Origin: Pyropia yezoensis
Lineage: Eukaryota; Rhodophyta; Bangiophyceae; Bangiales; Bangiaceae
NCBI GenBank assembly: GCA_009829735.1
Contig: CM020619.1
Span: 25,879,554-25,943,553, forward strand
Direction of reading: 5' to 3'
DNA length: 64,000 bases
Shown here: in pieces, positions 54,419 through 64,000 of the stretch
Layout of the letters: the number at the start of each line of letters is the position of its first letter
Numbering within the stretch: the stretch's first letter is position 1
Translations under genes and position numbers: made by a program
Notes under the pieces: model-generated
What the model was told of the DNA's origin: nothing
Databases searched by the model: none
Seen by the model: only the letters and a program-made list of their open reading frames with translations

Positions 54419-56216
54419 GCCGGGTGCAGACGCAAGGGAGGGCGTCGGGGGTGCGGCGTCAAAGGGGCGGGGACGACGGGGACGGGGTGCAAGCGCGCGT
54501 GGGCGGGCCTTCAGAGCGCGGGGGAGGGAAGCGGGCGACCGCCGTCGACGGGTGGGGAGGGAGGCGCCCCGGACCGGCGCCGGCGGGGGCCGTCTTGTAC
54601 CCATCCCAGCGTGAGGGGGCTTTTTGGCGGCGGCGGCCGCCAGGCCGCGGCCCCGACGGCAGAGCCGAATGGGGGTGACGAGCTGCGACGCGCCCCCTCC
54701 CCTCTTCCCCTAGCCTCCCCCGCACACGTGCGCGACGGGAGCCCGCTGTCCTGCGCCTCCCGCGCCGGCCGGATGGCGCCCACACCCCAGGGGACACGCG
54801 CCAGGGGACATGTGGGGGTGTGGGAGAGCTAGACGTTGGCGGGCCCCTTTTGCCGCCGCCGTGGTCCTCCATGGCAGTCTGTTGGGAGCGTCCCCCCCCT
54901 CCCCTGCCATCTTTCCCCACCCCCGTCCGCTTGAAGCGCTAGAGGGGCCAGAGCAGCAACGGGAGGAGGGGAATACTCACCAGCAGTGCCCCCTCCCGCC
55001 CCCCTCCCCCCCCCATGGACTCAGGGTAGCACGGGGCAGGGACGCTCGCCGGATGGCCACAGTGGCGGCCCAGGCGGCGGTGGCGTGGCTGTGGGAGAGA
55101 CCGGCAAATCAGGGGCCGTCCTTGTCCCCCCCCCCTCCCCAGAGGAGGAGGAAAACAATGACGGCAGCAGGGACGGCATGCTGCGGGGGGACAGCGGCGC
55201 AGCGTCGGGGAGGGGTTGCCGGCAACCATACCCGACTGGTGGGGGTGGTCGGCCGTGCCACACGGTCGGGCATGGCGCAAGGGTGGGCGTGCCTCGCGGG
55301 CGTGTGTGCCTCGTGCGTGAAAGGGCGGGAGCCCGACCCAGCGGGCGGCGTAAGGGTCATGGGGGTTTGCTTGCCAACTGACGAACAAGCCGATACAGAG
55401 ACAGTCGAGAGGAGGGGGGGGGGGGGGTCGGGGGTGCGGAGGGCGGCTGACCGTTCCGGCCAGGAGCAACGCCACCTCTTGCTCACCCCTCCCACCACCA
55501 CCCCCCAACCCCTCCCCCACCCTTCCCTCTTGGCCAGCATGCATGCCGGGCAAGAGTCGGGGGTGGGGAGGCCCTCTTGACGGGCTCATCATGGTAACGC
55601 TCCCATCACGAGGCCCCCGGCCACGACGCTGCTGTTTGAGGGGTGCACTCTACTGTACCTCTCTACGGAGTGGAAAGGAGAGGGGGCGGGGGGTTGGTGG
55701 TCGGCAGGGGAGGGGGCGAGGGGGGCGTGCCGTCCGTGGACGAGCGCAGCAGCCGCTCGGCGTGCCAAGGTGCAGTACCTACAGTACACCCCGTCGACAG
55801 ACGCGTGGGCGCCCGTTGCGAGGAGCGACCGCCAGAGGGCCTCTGCCGGCCAGCGGGGCACGCAGGCCCCGCGGGGGACCGCGTTGGCGCCCAGCCGCAT
55901 TGCCGCCCGTCCCGGGCCCAGCGGCGCTTGCCACAAGGGCGCCGGGCCTCCACGCGAGCGCCACAATGGCAAAGGACACAGTGGTCGAGGAAGTGCAAGA
56001 AATAAAAAAAAAAGGGCGTACGAGAAAAACACACACAGACACAGCCGGCCGCCGCCCTCCCCCAGGCGTCGAGCCGGCCATGGACCCCACCGCCGCCAGA
56101 CGCCACCAGCGGCCGACCATCTCGCCCACCAACGTGCCCCCCCCCGCCCGCCTCCCCGCCGCTCCACCCGCCCGCCCGTCCGCCCGCCCGCCACGCCAAT
56201 GACCCCCCCACCACCC
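54419..56216. other. no supported gene
   Basis: Overlapping low-complexity frames lie on both strands, with G runs near 55406-55430 and an A run at 56004-56013. Nothing conserved is seen. Confidence 0.45.
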
Positions 56217-57095
56217 TCACCCCAGCAGCCCGTCCGCCTCCCACACGTCAATCAGCACCGGTATCAACTGCACGAGCGGCACGGGCGACGGGAGCGGCCG
56301 GTAGGCGGCGGCCACCAGCTCATCGTACAGCTCCTCAGCGTCCACGTCGGGCAGCGCCGCCGCCGCGGCGGCCGCCGCCGCCGCCGCCGCCGCCGCGTCG
56401 CGGCGGCGGGAGCGCCCGCGGCCCGCCCCGGCGCCGCCGCCGGCGCTGCTCCCAGCGCTCGCCCGGCGGGCGCGGGCGGCGACGAGCGCCGCCACCGCCG
56501 CGGGGGACACTGCCCCCACGCCGGCGGTGTGGAGGTACACGTCGGCGGCGGCGGCGCCGCCGCCGCCAGGCGGGCCAGCCGCCGCCGCAGCCGCGCCGGC
56601 GGCGGCCGCGGCGGGAGCGCCGGGCGCCCCGGCGAGGGCGGGCCCGACACCGCCGGCCGCAGCGGCGCCGCCGGCGGGGGCCTCGGCGGCCAGCCACGCG
56701 CGGCGCACCTCTGTCCAGCACTCCATGCCCGTATCTACCCACCCCGCCGCCCCACCGCCGCTGCCGCCGCCGCCGCCGCCGCCGCCGCCGTCGTCGCCGC
56801 GGGTGGCGGCGGCACCCGCGGCGGCACCCCCGCGGGGGCCCCCGCGATACATCCCGCCGAGGGCCGGCCCGGCCACTCCCGCGGCGGTGGCGCCTGCCGA
56901 CGCTGCCGCTGCCGCTGCCGCTGCCGCCGCCGCCGCCGTCGCCGCTGCCGCCCCCACCACCGCCGCACCGCCGCCGCCCCCACCGCCGCCACCGCCGCCG
57001 CCGCCGTCGCCTGCCCCCCCCCGAGCGGCACCGCCGTCCACCCCCCCCCCCCCCCCGGGGCCTCCCACAGCAACAGCAGCCGTGCCCCCCCCCCC

Positions 57096-57129
<34 letters not shown>

Positions 57130-57520
57130 TGCCCCCCCCGCCGACCGCTTGAGCGCCGACGACGCGCGGCGAATCAGCCGCAAGCTCCCCCCCCCCCGCC
57201 CCAGCGACGGTGCGCCGTCAGCGTCGGCCGCCGCCGCCGCCGCCGCCGCCACCCCCGCCCCCCCCGCGCGGGCGCCCCCACCACCGCCACCGCCGCGACT
57301 GACCGCGTCGGCGACCGCGCCGCCGCCGCCGTCGTCGTCGTCGACGTCGTCACTGCTGGCGGTCCCAAAAAGGCCGGTGGGGGTGGCCGCCCCACCGGCG
57401 GGTCCGCCGGGCGCAGACGCCCCGCCCGTGGACCCGCCCCGCCGTCGGAACCAGCTGGCGAGGCGGACCAGCAGGGAGGACGCCGTTGTGCCGCCGCCGC
57501 AAAATCGCGAAGGGGGGGGG
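56217..57520 (-). CDS. Gag1-like clamp (DUF4050) domain protein, frameshifted at a poly-C run
   Basis: The C-terminal ~280 residues (57068 to 56217) carry the family signature: GWVDTGMECWTEVRRAWL near the middle and ELYDELVAAAYRPLPSPVPLVQLIPVLIDVWEADGLLG at the very end. This matches the plant/fungal Gag1-like clamp domain (PF13259) layout. Between them is a long Ala/Gly/Arg insert. Upstream, another minus frame reads a plausible N-terminus (LVRLASWFRRRGG ... LIRRASSALKRSAGG) from about 57520. The frames meet at G/C runs near 57040-57110. No ATG is evident at the 5' side, so an upstream exon is likely. In yeast, Gag1 modulates TORC1 signalling; the role here is unknown. Confidence 0.6.
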
Positions 57521-57540
57521 GGAGGACGGGGGAAAGGGTA

Positions 57541-58349
57541 GGCGGGCAGGCGGGCAGGTGGGTAGGTGGGGAGGTGGATGGGTGGGCGCGAGGAGGAGGG
57601 GCGGGGGCGGGGGAGGGAGGGGGGGGACGGGGGGTAGGCTACCGACGCGCACCCGCTGGCGGTGGCCGGGGCGGGTCGGGTCGGGTCGGGTCGGGTCGGG
57701 TCGGGTCGGGTTGGTGGGCGGCACGCCGCCCCCCCCACCGGGGACGGCTGGCACCAGAGACGGGGCGAGCCGCGGGCACGGCCGGAAAGGACCGGGGGAG
57801 GGGGGGGGGGCAACGAGGGGGGGTTTGGGGCGTGGGGGGGGGAGAGCGACCGCGAGTCGGCCACCCCCAAGACGACGGGCAGTCCCCCCGCCGGTGCGGC
57901 CGGCGACGAGGACGGGTGGGGTGTGCCCGCCGGGGGTGAAACGCGGGGCGAGGGGGGGGGGGTGGGGGGTGGGGGGGTGGGGGGGTGGGGGGGTGGGGGG
58001 GGGATGGGCCAAGGTGGTTGGCGGGGGGCGCGGCGCGGGATGTGGCGCGGGGAGGTGGGGAAGGTGGGGGGGAGGGCGGGGGGGGGGGGGGGGGGGGGGG
58101 GTGTCGCGGCGGCTGCGACGCGGTCGACCCGCCCCGGCGGCCGCCGGGGCGGCGCGGCTCGCGGCGGCGCGGCTCGCGGCGGCGCGAGGCCGGGGGCGGT
58201 TGCCAGCCAGGCGGGAAATTGGGGACGGGCCCCCCCCCCCCCCCCCCCCCCCCTTGGGGCCCCCCCCCGCGCGCATGCCGTCCAATTCGCCGCCGCGCTG
58301 CCTGCCCCGGCCGCTCGTCCCACGGGCGCCCGCGTCGCTCTCGTTTCTC

Positions 58350-58380
<31 letters not shown>

Positions 58381-58942
58381 CTTGTCCGCGCCGCCCACGC
58401 GCGCCGCCCACTCGCCGGCTGGACGACGACGCCGCCGCCGACAGCGGCCGTGGCGGGCGGGTTGCCACCCCCCCCGCGTGCGCACCCCCCGCCCCCCCCC
58501 CTCCCCGCGCACCCCCCCCCCCCCGCGATCGACCCCCACCCGCCCCCCCGCTCTTCCCGTCGTCGTCGCCCGCCGCGCCGGCCGCGGGGGGCGGGCCCCC
58601 GTCCCCACCGCAGGCCGCGCTGGGCGGCGGGGTGCACCCCCGTCCCCGCCCCCCCCCGCCGCCGCCGCCGCCGCCGCCGCCGCTGCCGTCGCTGCCGCCG
58701 CGGCCCCCCCCTCTTCCCCCACCTCCCGCCGCCCCCTCCTTTGCTTTTGGAAAAGAGAGACCCCTGCCGGGGGTGGGAGCCGCACCGGCGGGCCGGCGGC
58801 CGCCTTTTCTCTCTTTTTTTTTGGGGGGGGGGGGGGGTGGGGGGGGGGGGTGCGTGGGGGGACGCCGCCCGTCGGGGGCTGACCATTCCGCGGTGGGGCG
58901 CTGGCGCTCCCGCGCGACGGTGGTGGCGGCTGCTGCGGTGAC

Positions 58943-58974
<32 letters not shown>

Positions 58975-59036
58975 TGGTGGTGGCGGCGGCGGTAGCGGTG
59001 GCGGCGGTGGCTGTGGTGGTGGCGGTGGCGGTGGCG

Positions 59037-59067
<31 letters not shown>

Positions 59068-59090
59068 TGGTGGGCGACGGCAGCGGCGGC
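57541..59090. repeat. 1.5-kb low-complexity, G-run-rich region with microsatellites
   Basis: This includes GGCGGGCAGGTGGG-type repeats (57541-57600), GGGTC repeated about eight times (57673-57712), GGGGGGGTGGGGGGGTGG tracts (57950-58000), poly-G (58078-58100), poly-C (58231-58252), a T23-like run (58358-58380), poly-G again (58820-58855) and a GGCGGTGGCGGTGG array (58925-59085). No domain is found in any frame. Confidence 0.85.
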
Positions 59091-59338
59091 CGTGGGGGTG
59101 TGCCCCCCGGATGCTTCGCCCGCCCCCCCCGTTGCCCTCTCGACGGGCAGGTCGGGCCGGTGCGCGGCAGCGGCCCGTGCATTCCCCTGGCGCCTGGCGG
59201 CCCGCGACGGCGAGACGGTCAGCTCCCTCCCCCCCCTCCCCCGCCATCCCAGGCGTGCGGTGCGCGGCCCTGTGGTCGCCCATCGACCGCCTGGGGTCGT
59301 CCCGCGCGCCCCTCCCCCCCCCCTGTTCCTCCCTTGAC

Positions 59339-60274
59339 ATGGCGGGCGCCCCTGCCTCCTCCAGCGACGCACATCCCCTGGCGCTCTCCCCCCCCGCTTC
59401 CGCTTCCCCCCCGCGCCCCCCCGGGACCACCTCTGTCCGCGTCTTTGGCGCTGGCTATGGCCGCACCGGCACCTCCTCCCTGCGCGCCGCGCTGGTCACT
59501 CTCCTCGGCGCGCCCGTCTACCACATGCACGACATCATGCTGCCCGACGACGCCGCCCGGCTGGGGGACCTGGCCTTGTGGGAGGCGGCCGCCGCGGCGC
59601 CCGGCGCGCCCCCCCCCGACTGGGCCGCGTTGTTTGACGCCCACGGCTACGCGGGCGCCGTTGACTTTCCCGTCTGCCTCTACTGGCGGTCCCTCGCCGC
59701 CGACTACCCCGCCGCCCGCTTCATCCTCACCGTCCGCCCGCCGGGGCCGTGGGCGGCCTCGTGGGCGGCGCTGATGGCGGGAACCGCCGCCCGCGCGGCG
59801 CGCTGGGGGTGGGCCCTCCCCCGCCTCCGCCGCGGCGCCGCGTGGCTCGACGCGCTGCTGCTGGGGCCGGTCATGGCATCGCCGGCCGCCCTCATCGCCC
59901 GGGGCGGGGCGGTGAACGTCCGGGCGGCCGCCGCGGCCATGGCCGCCCACAACGCGGCCGTCGTGGCGGGCCTGCCGCCGGGCCGGCTGCTGGTGTATGA
60001 CATCCGTGACGGTTGGGCGCCGCTGTGTGCGTTTCTGGGCGTGCCCGTCCCGCAGGGGGTGCCGTTCCCGTCGGAGAATGCGCGGGGGGCGGTGGCGGCG
60101 GGCTTTTGGCGCCGCGTCCGCCGCCACCTGGTGTGCGTGGCGGGCGTGTGGCTCCGCGACCGCCTGGGGGTGGGGGAGGTTGGCCGGGGGGGGGGCGTGG
60201 CGGCGGTGGCGGCCGCCGCCCTTGCTGCTGCCGCCGCCGTTGCTGTTGCGGTGGTGGTGGCGGGGCGTCGCTAG
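59339..60274 (+). CDS. P-loop sulfotransferase-family protein with C-terminal membrane segment
   Basis: ATG 59339 gives 311 residues, intronless. The N-terminal PAPS-binding loop is VFGAGYGRTGTSSLRAAL (about residues 34-51). Next come a VYHMHD block, a VDFPVCLYW segment, and the VRPPGPWAASWAAL region corresponding to the 3'-phosphate-binding part. The conserved end RLLVYDIRDGWAPLCAFLGVPVPxxxPFP matches the Sulfotransfer_4 family. These enzymes transfer sulfate from PAPS. Red algae make sulfated galactans, but the substrate here is unknown. After the domain come one basic segment and an Ala/Val-rich hydrophobic helix ending in GRR, a probable tail anchor. Confidence 0.8.
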   Translation: MAGAPASSSDAHPLALSPPASASPPRPPGTTSVRVFGAGYGRTGTSSLRAALVTLLGAPVYHMHDIMLPDDAARLGDLALWEAAAAAPGAPPPDWAALFDAHGYAGAVDFPVCLYWRSLAADYPAARFILTVRPPGPWAASWAALMAGTAARAARWGWALPRLRRGAAWLDALLLGPVMASPAALIARGGAVNVRAAAAAMAAHNAAVVAGLPPGRLLVYDIRDGWAPLCAFLGVPVPQGVPFPSENARGAVAAGFWRRVRRHLVCVAGVWLRDRLGVGEVGRGGGVAAVAAAALAAAAAVAVAVVVAGRR

Positions 60275-61587
60275 AGTGTCCATGCATACGCTACGAGCCG
60301 CGGGGGGGCGCACGGGCGTGTACTTCCGGGCGAATCGCGCGTCGCCATTGGGCGTGCGAGGGGGTGCGGAGGCGCCTCACCCCCGCTGAACCTGTCCCGT
60401 TGCCCGTCGTGGTCATGGGTAGGCGCGGCCGTGGCTGCACCGCGTCGGCGGGAGTGAGGGGCCGCTGGTGAGACCGTGGGCCACGGTAGCTGGGCGCATT
60501 GCGCGTCCTGCATTTCCCCCCCCCCCCCCCCGCCTCTCCAGCCCTCCGGCCTGTGAGTCATTGCTGCCGACCGCGGCGGGCGTGTCCCCTCCACCGCCGC
60601 CGCGGCCGCCGCGCCGCCGAGGTCCACTCACCCCCCATCGTGGCCGCGACGGCCCTGCTGGCGTGGCGCCCCCCCCCCCCATTCCATGACCCCTCCCGTG
60701 ATTGGCGTGCAGCCGCCGCCGCCGCCTCCTTGGCAGTCCTTGGCCGGGAGTGGCTTGGGGCTGAGGGGGGAGGGGCGCGTCAGCATGCCCCCCCTCCCCC
60801 CCCCTGATGCACCATCATGATGCACCATGCCTTAGTGGAACGACCCGCGGCAGCGGGACTGCCCCATCATGATGTGCGCGTCGGGCACAGCGTCCGTCTT
60901 GGCCAGGCTTTTCCCGGTTGCGGGGCTGGCAGGGGGCCCCCCGCGGGTGGAGAGAGAGGGGTTGGGGCTGGCGCTCGGCCACGGCCGCGGGAGCCCGCCG
61001 GCGGCGGCTGTTCCCAATGTCAATGGCAGCTGTCGGCATGGATCGACTCCATACAGTATCCTTTCGGGGCCCCCGGGGGCCGCCCGCGCGGGGGGCCCAA
61101 GCGCGGCACCCCCGCGCGGGGTTGATGGCCGATGGTCGCGCCCCGCCATCGAGGATGGAAGGTGGAGTGTCGTGGCGGACCCGGTGGCGTCCGCCGATTG
61201 GCCAGATCACGCGGGGTGGCGGGTGCCCTCGGCAGACTGTTGGCCCCCGACCCGGCACGCACCGCCACCGCCCGTGCGGGGTTACAGTAGGACAAAGGAC
61301 GGGAGGGCACAGTACTACATCAGGGCCCACGCCCGGTCGCCCCGGGATGAATGGCCCCAGCGCGCCATCAATGGCCACGGCACACCCCGCCACCGGCCAC
61401 TCCCGCAGCTGTCTGAGCTATCCCTTGGTCGCCCCGTCCCCGCCCACGTGCCTCGCAGCGTCGCTGCCGTCGCCGCCGCCGGCCGCTTCCCCCACCCCCC
61501 CACCCCTCCGCCCGCGCCCTCCCCCTGCCCATCTCGGGCGCTGCCGGCCGCTGGCGCCCACTGGCGGCCCACCAGTCTCTCCGCGGC
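60275..61587. other. no supported gene; upstream of the ABCC gene
   Basis: GC-rich spacer with poly-C runs (60517-60530, 60670-60678) and a short direct repeat TGATGCACCATCATGATGCACC near 60805. The overlapping Pro/Arg-rich frames are not supported. Confidence 0.45.
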
Positions 61588-64000
61588 ATGGCGTTTGGCC
61601 TTCGCCTTGGCGGGCGCCCCCCCGCCCCCCCCACCCCCGCCGCTGCCGCCGCCACCGCTGACCCGCCGGCCGTTGTCGTCAATGGGGACGGCGGCGGCGG
61701 CAGCAGTGACAGCTCGCCCTCCCCCGCTGGCGGCAGCAGCAGCTCCCTCGGCAAGGGGGAGCACCACCCCGCCAAGGCGGCGGCCGCGGCGGCGGCCGCG
61801 GCCGCCCCCGCGGCGGCAACGGTGTTGAGCGACGCCGCCGGCGCCGACCGGCCGCCTAGCCCCGAGGTGTCGGCGGGGTGGGTGGCCCGCGTGCTGCAGC
61901 TGTGGGTGCTCCCGCTGGTGGTCCGCGGGTGGAAGGCGCCCCTCACCGACGCGGACCTGTACGAGCTCAACCCGGGGGAGCGCGCGGCGCACACGTCGGC
62001 CGCCCTGGCCGCCGCGTGGGCCGCGTCGGCCCGATCGCCGCCGCCGTCGCCGGGCGGGGCGGACGACGCGGCGGGTGCGGCGGCGGCCGGGGGGGGGGCC
62101 GCCGCGACCGCCGCCCGAGACGCCCGTGCCCTCCGCGGGCGCCTCGCCACCGCCCTCTTCCGCGTGCACCGGCGCATCTTTTACGCGACGGGGGTGCTCA
62201 AGTTTATCGACACGGTGCTGGGGTTGCTGCAGCCCATTGTCCTCAACCTGCTGCTGCGCTTCCTTGCCCGCCGCACCGCCAACCCGTCGGAGAGTGCCGG
62301 CGAGGGCGTCGGCCTGTCCGTGGCCTTTTTGGCCATCCTGGTCGCCAAGACCATTGTGGAGAACGTCTACTTCCTCAACGTGTTCCGCATGGCCATTCGC
62401 GTGCGGTCGGGCCTGCAGTCCAACCTGTACCGCAAGGCGCTCACCATCTCCCCCGCCGCACGGTCGGGCACCACCGTCGGGGAGGTTGTCAATTACATGC
62501 AGCTGGATTCCCAGCGCATTGGGGATCTCGCCCAGTTTATCCACGCCACGTGGAGCTCCCCGGTGGCGGTCATCGTTTCGGTGGGGCTGCTGTACCACTA
62601 CATTGGGCCGTCGGCCTTCATCGGCGTTGGTGTCACGCTGATGATGCTACCGGTGCAGGGCAAGCTGATTGGGCTGCAGTCTGGCTTCCGCAAGTCAGTC
62701 GTGGTACGTGGTTCTGAGAGGTGGTGGCCGTCTTGGCTCGTCGCTGCCTGGCGGTACATACTCAACGTTGAGATGCGTGTGTGTTGGGGTCTGGAACTCG
62801 TTTGCGGTTGGACGCTTGCGTATGCTTGTTCCGTCGCTCACTCTGCCGGTTGACTTGCCTTTGCCACTGTCTCTTTTTTTTTTTTTTCTTCTTCCATGTC
62901 ACGCCGTCGCTGTGGTCTTGCTGGTACCCAGGGTATCACTGACACTCGTGTCAAGCTAATGAGCGAGATCCTTCAGGGCATCAAGGCGGTCAAGTTCTAC
63001 GCTTGGGAGCGGCCGTTTGTCTCCAGTGTCGTTGACGTGCGCGCCAAGGAGGTGTCGGGTTTCCGGCGGCTCGTCCTGGTCTCCTCGGGCTCTTTCGCCC
63101 TCATCTTGTTCGTGCCCGTCTTCACCAGCATTATCACCTTTGCCTTCTATCGTGGTGTGTTTGGCAACCCGCTGGTTGCTTCCGACGTCTTCACTGCCGT
63201 CGCCCTCCTCAACGCGCTGCGGTCGCCTATTATCGTGATGCCAGCCGTGGTGACGGCACTCATTGACGCCCGTGTCGGCATTAAGCGGCTGCAGTCCTTC
63301 TTTGGGCTTGAGGAGACGTCGAACTATCACCGTGGGGGGGTGGCGGGGGACTACGCGGCGGAGGAGGAGGCGGCCACCGACGGGGGCGAGGACGAGCCAG
63401 CGGGCCGCGGCCTGGTGGAGGTGGTCGACGGCACGTTTTCCTGGGGCACCCCCACCGCTGCGGCGAATGGCGCCGATGCCGCCGCTGAGGGCGCTGTTGT
63501 GGACGGTGCGAGTAGTGAGGGGTCGTTCCCGGCGGTGCCAGCCTTGACAACGGCTATTGCCACGCCGGCAACGGCGGTGGCCGTGCCGTCCGATGACACG
63601 CCGGCAGTGTCCTCGGCGACGCTACCGGCCGACGAGCCGGCCGAGGCGGCGCCGTCCACCGCTTCGGTGGTCCTCCGCAACATTTCGGTGCGTTGCGAGC
63701 CGGGAAAGCTGACGGCCATCATTGGCCGCGTCGGTGCTGGCAAGTCATCCCTGCTACAAGCAATGCTGGGGGAGTTAAACAAGCTGTCTGGCACGGTGCG
63801 CATGGTTGGCTCCTGCGCGTACGTTGCGCAGACGGCGTGGATTCTCAACGGCACCCTGCGGGAGAACATCACGTTTGGTACCCCCTTTGACGAGGCGCGC
63901 TACAAGTCGGCGGTCTACGCGGCGGTGTTGGCAGACGACTTGGCCGTCCTCCCCGCTGGCGACGCCACCGCCATTGGGGAGAAGGGCATCAACCTGTCTG
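61588..64000 (+). CDS. ABCC-type ABC transporter, 5' part, with one intron
   Basis: Exon 1 is 61588-62703 (372 codons from ATG) and exon 2 runs from 62932 past the window end. Both are in phase 0. Exon 1 holds a low-complexity N-terminus, the LPLVVRGWKAPLTDADLYEL-type segment typical of ABCC proteins just before TMD1, and hydrophobic helices (LLQPIVLNLLLRFL, VAFLAILVAKTIVENVYFL, SSPVAVIVSVGLLYHYI). Exon 2 starts GITDTRVKLMSEILQGIKAVKFYAWE, an ABCC hallmark. After a Ser/Ala/Thr-rich linker (about 63330-63660) comes NBD1 with Walker A GRVGAGKSSLL and the Q-loop YVAQTAWILNGTLRENITFG. Such pumps move conjugates and xenobiotics across vacuolar or plasma membranes. Substrate not predictable. Confidence 0.92.
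62704..62931 (+). other. intron in the ABCC gene (228 bp)
   Basis: The donor is GTG|GTACGT and the acceptor CCCAG|GGT, with a T17-like pyrimidine tract upstream of the acceptor. Removing it restores the conserved coupling-helix segment of ABCC proteins in frame, which makes this the best-supported intron of the window. Confidence 0.9.

Noticed and set aside
57673-57712. GGGTC array as a telomere-type repeat
   Set aside because: Only about eight units, internal, and not a recognised telomere unit; a microsatellite is simpler.
56335-59430. 1031-codon minus-strand open frame
   Set aside because: Only its last third overlaps plausible clamp-gene sequence; the rest translates homopolymers and GGTGGC repeats.

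Overview
This is a GC-rich, intron-poor nuclear segment of a eukaryote, most plausibly a bangiophyte red alga (Porphyra/Pyropia type). That assignment is inference. It rests on the base composition, long poly-C/poly-G runs, mostly intronless genes, Pro/Ala/Gly-rich proteins, Hint-domain secreted proteins and the mix of host genes. There is no prokaryotic operon structure, rRNA or CRISPR, and I recognised no tRNA.

Left part (1-17 kb) is mostly mobile DNA. An LTR retrotransposon runs leftward out of the window (LTR 2442-2770, Gag 39-2216) and borders a decayed Tnp2-family DNA transposon. The two halves of that transposon lie in opposite orientations (2.8-3.9 kb plus, 4.1-5.9 kb minus). Next come an 87-bp minisatellite, a TA-flanked MITE and a ~190-bp tandem satellite. 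A PIF/Harbinger-type element follows, with a Myb-like gene (12035-13486, +) facing a DDE transposase pseudogene (14289-15730, -). A hAT-like foldback element lies at 16633-17024.

Middle part (18-40 kb) carries host genes: an animal-type haem peroxidase with one in-frame TAG, an unknown coiled-coil protein, an intact UPF1/RENT1 helicase, a SENP8/NEDP1-like cysteine protease, a large F-box plus C2H2 protein, and a POT1-like telomere-end-binding protein spread over three reading frames.

Right part (41-64 kb) carries two tandem Hint-domain secreted proteins whose Hint modules are almost identical in DNA although the rest has diverged. It also has a CRAL-TRIO (Sec14-like) protein, a secreted Cys-rich repeat protein, a Gag1-like clamp (DUF4050) protein, a sulfotransferase and the 5' part of an ABCC transporter. 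The ABCC gene holds the only clear intron (228 bp).

Two themes recur. A 123-bp TA-flanked MITE family occurs in three equal-length copies plus a diverged fourth. Many conserved proteins are broken by single frameshifts, most of them in or beside G/C-rich low-complexity runs, or by single stop codons. Some breaks may be assembly errors, some real decay, and a few are candidates for recoding.
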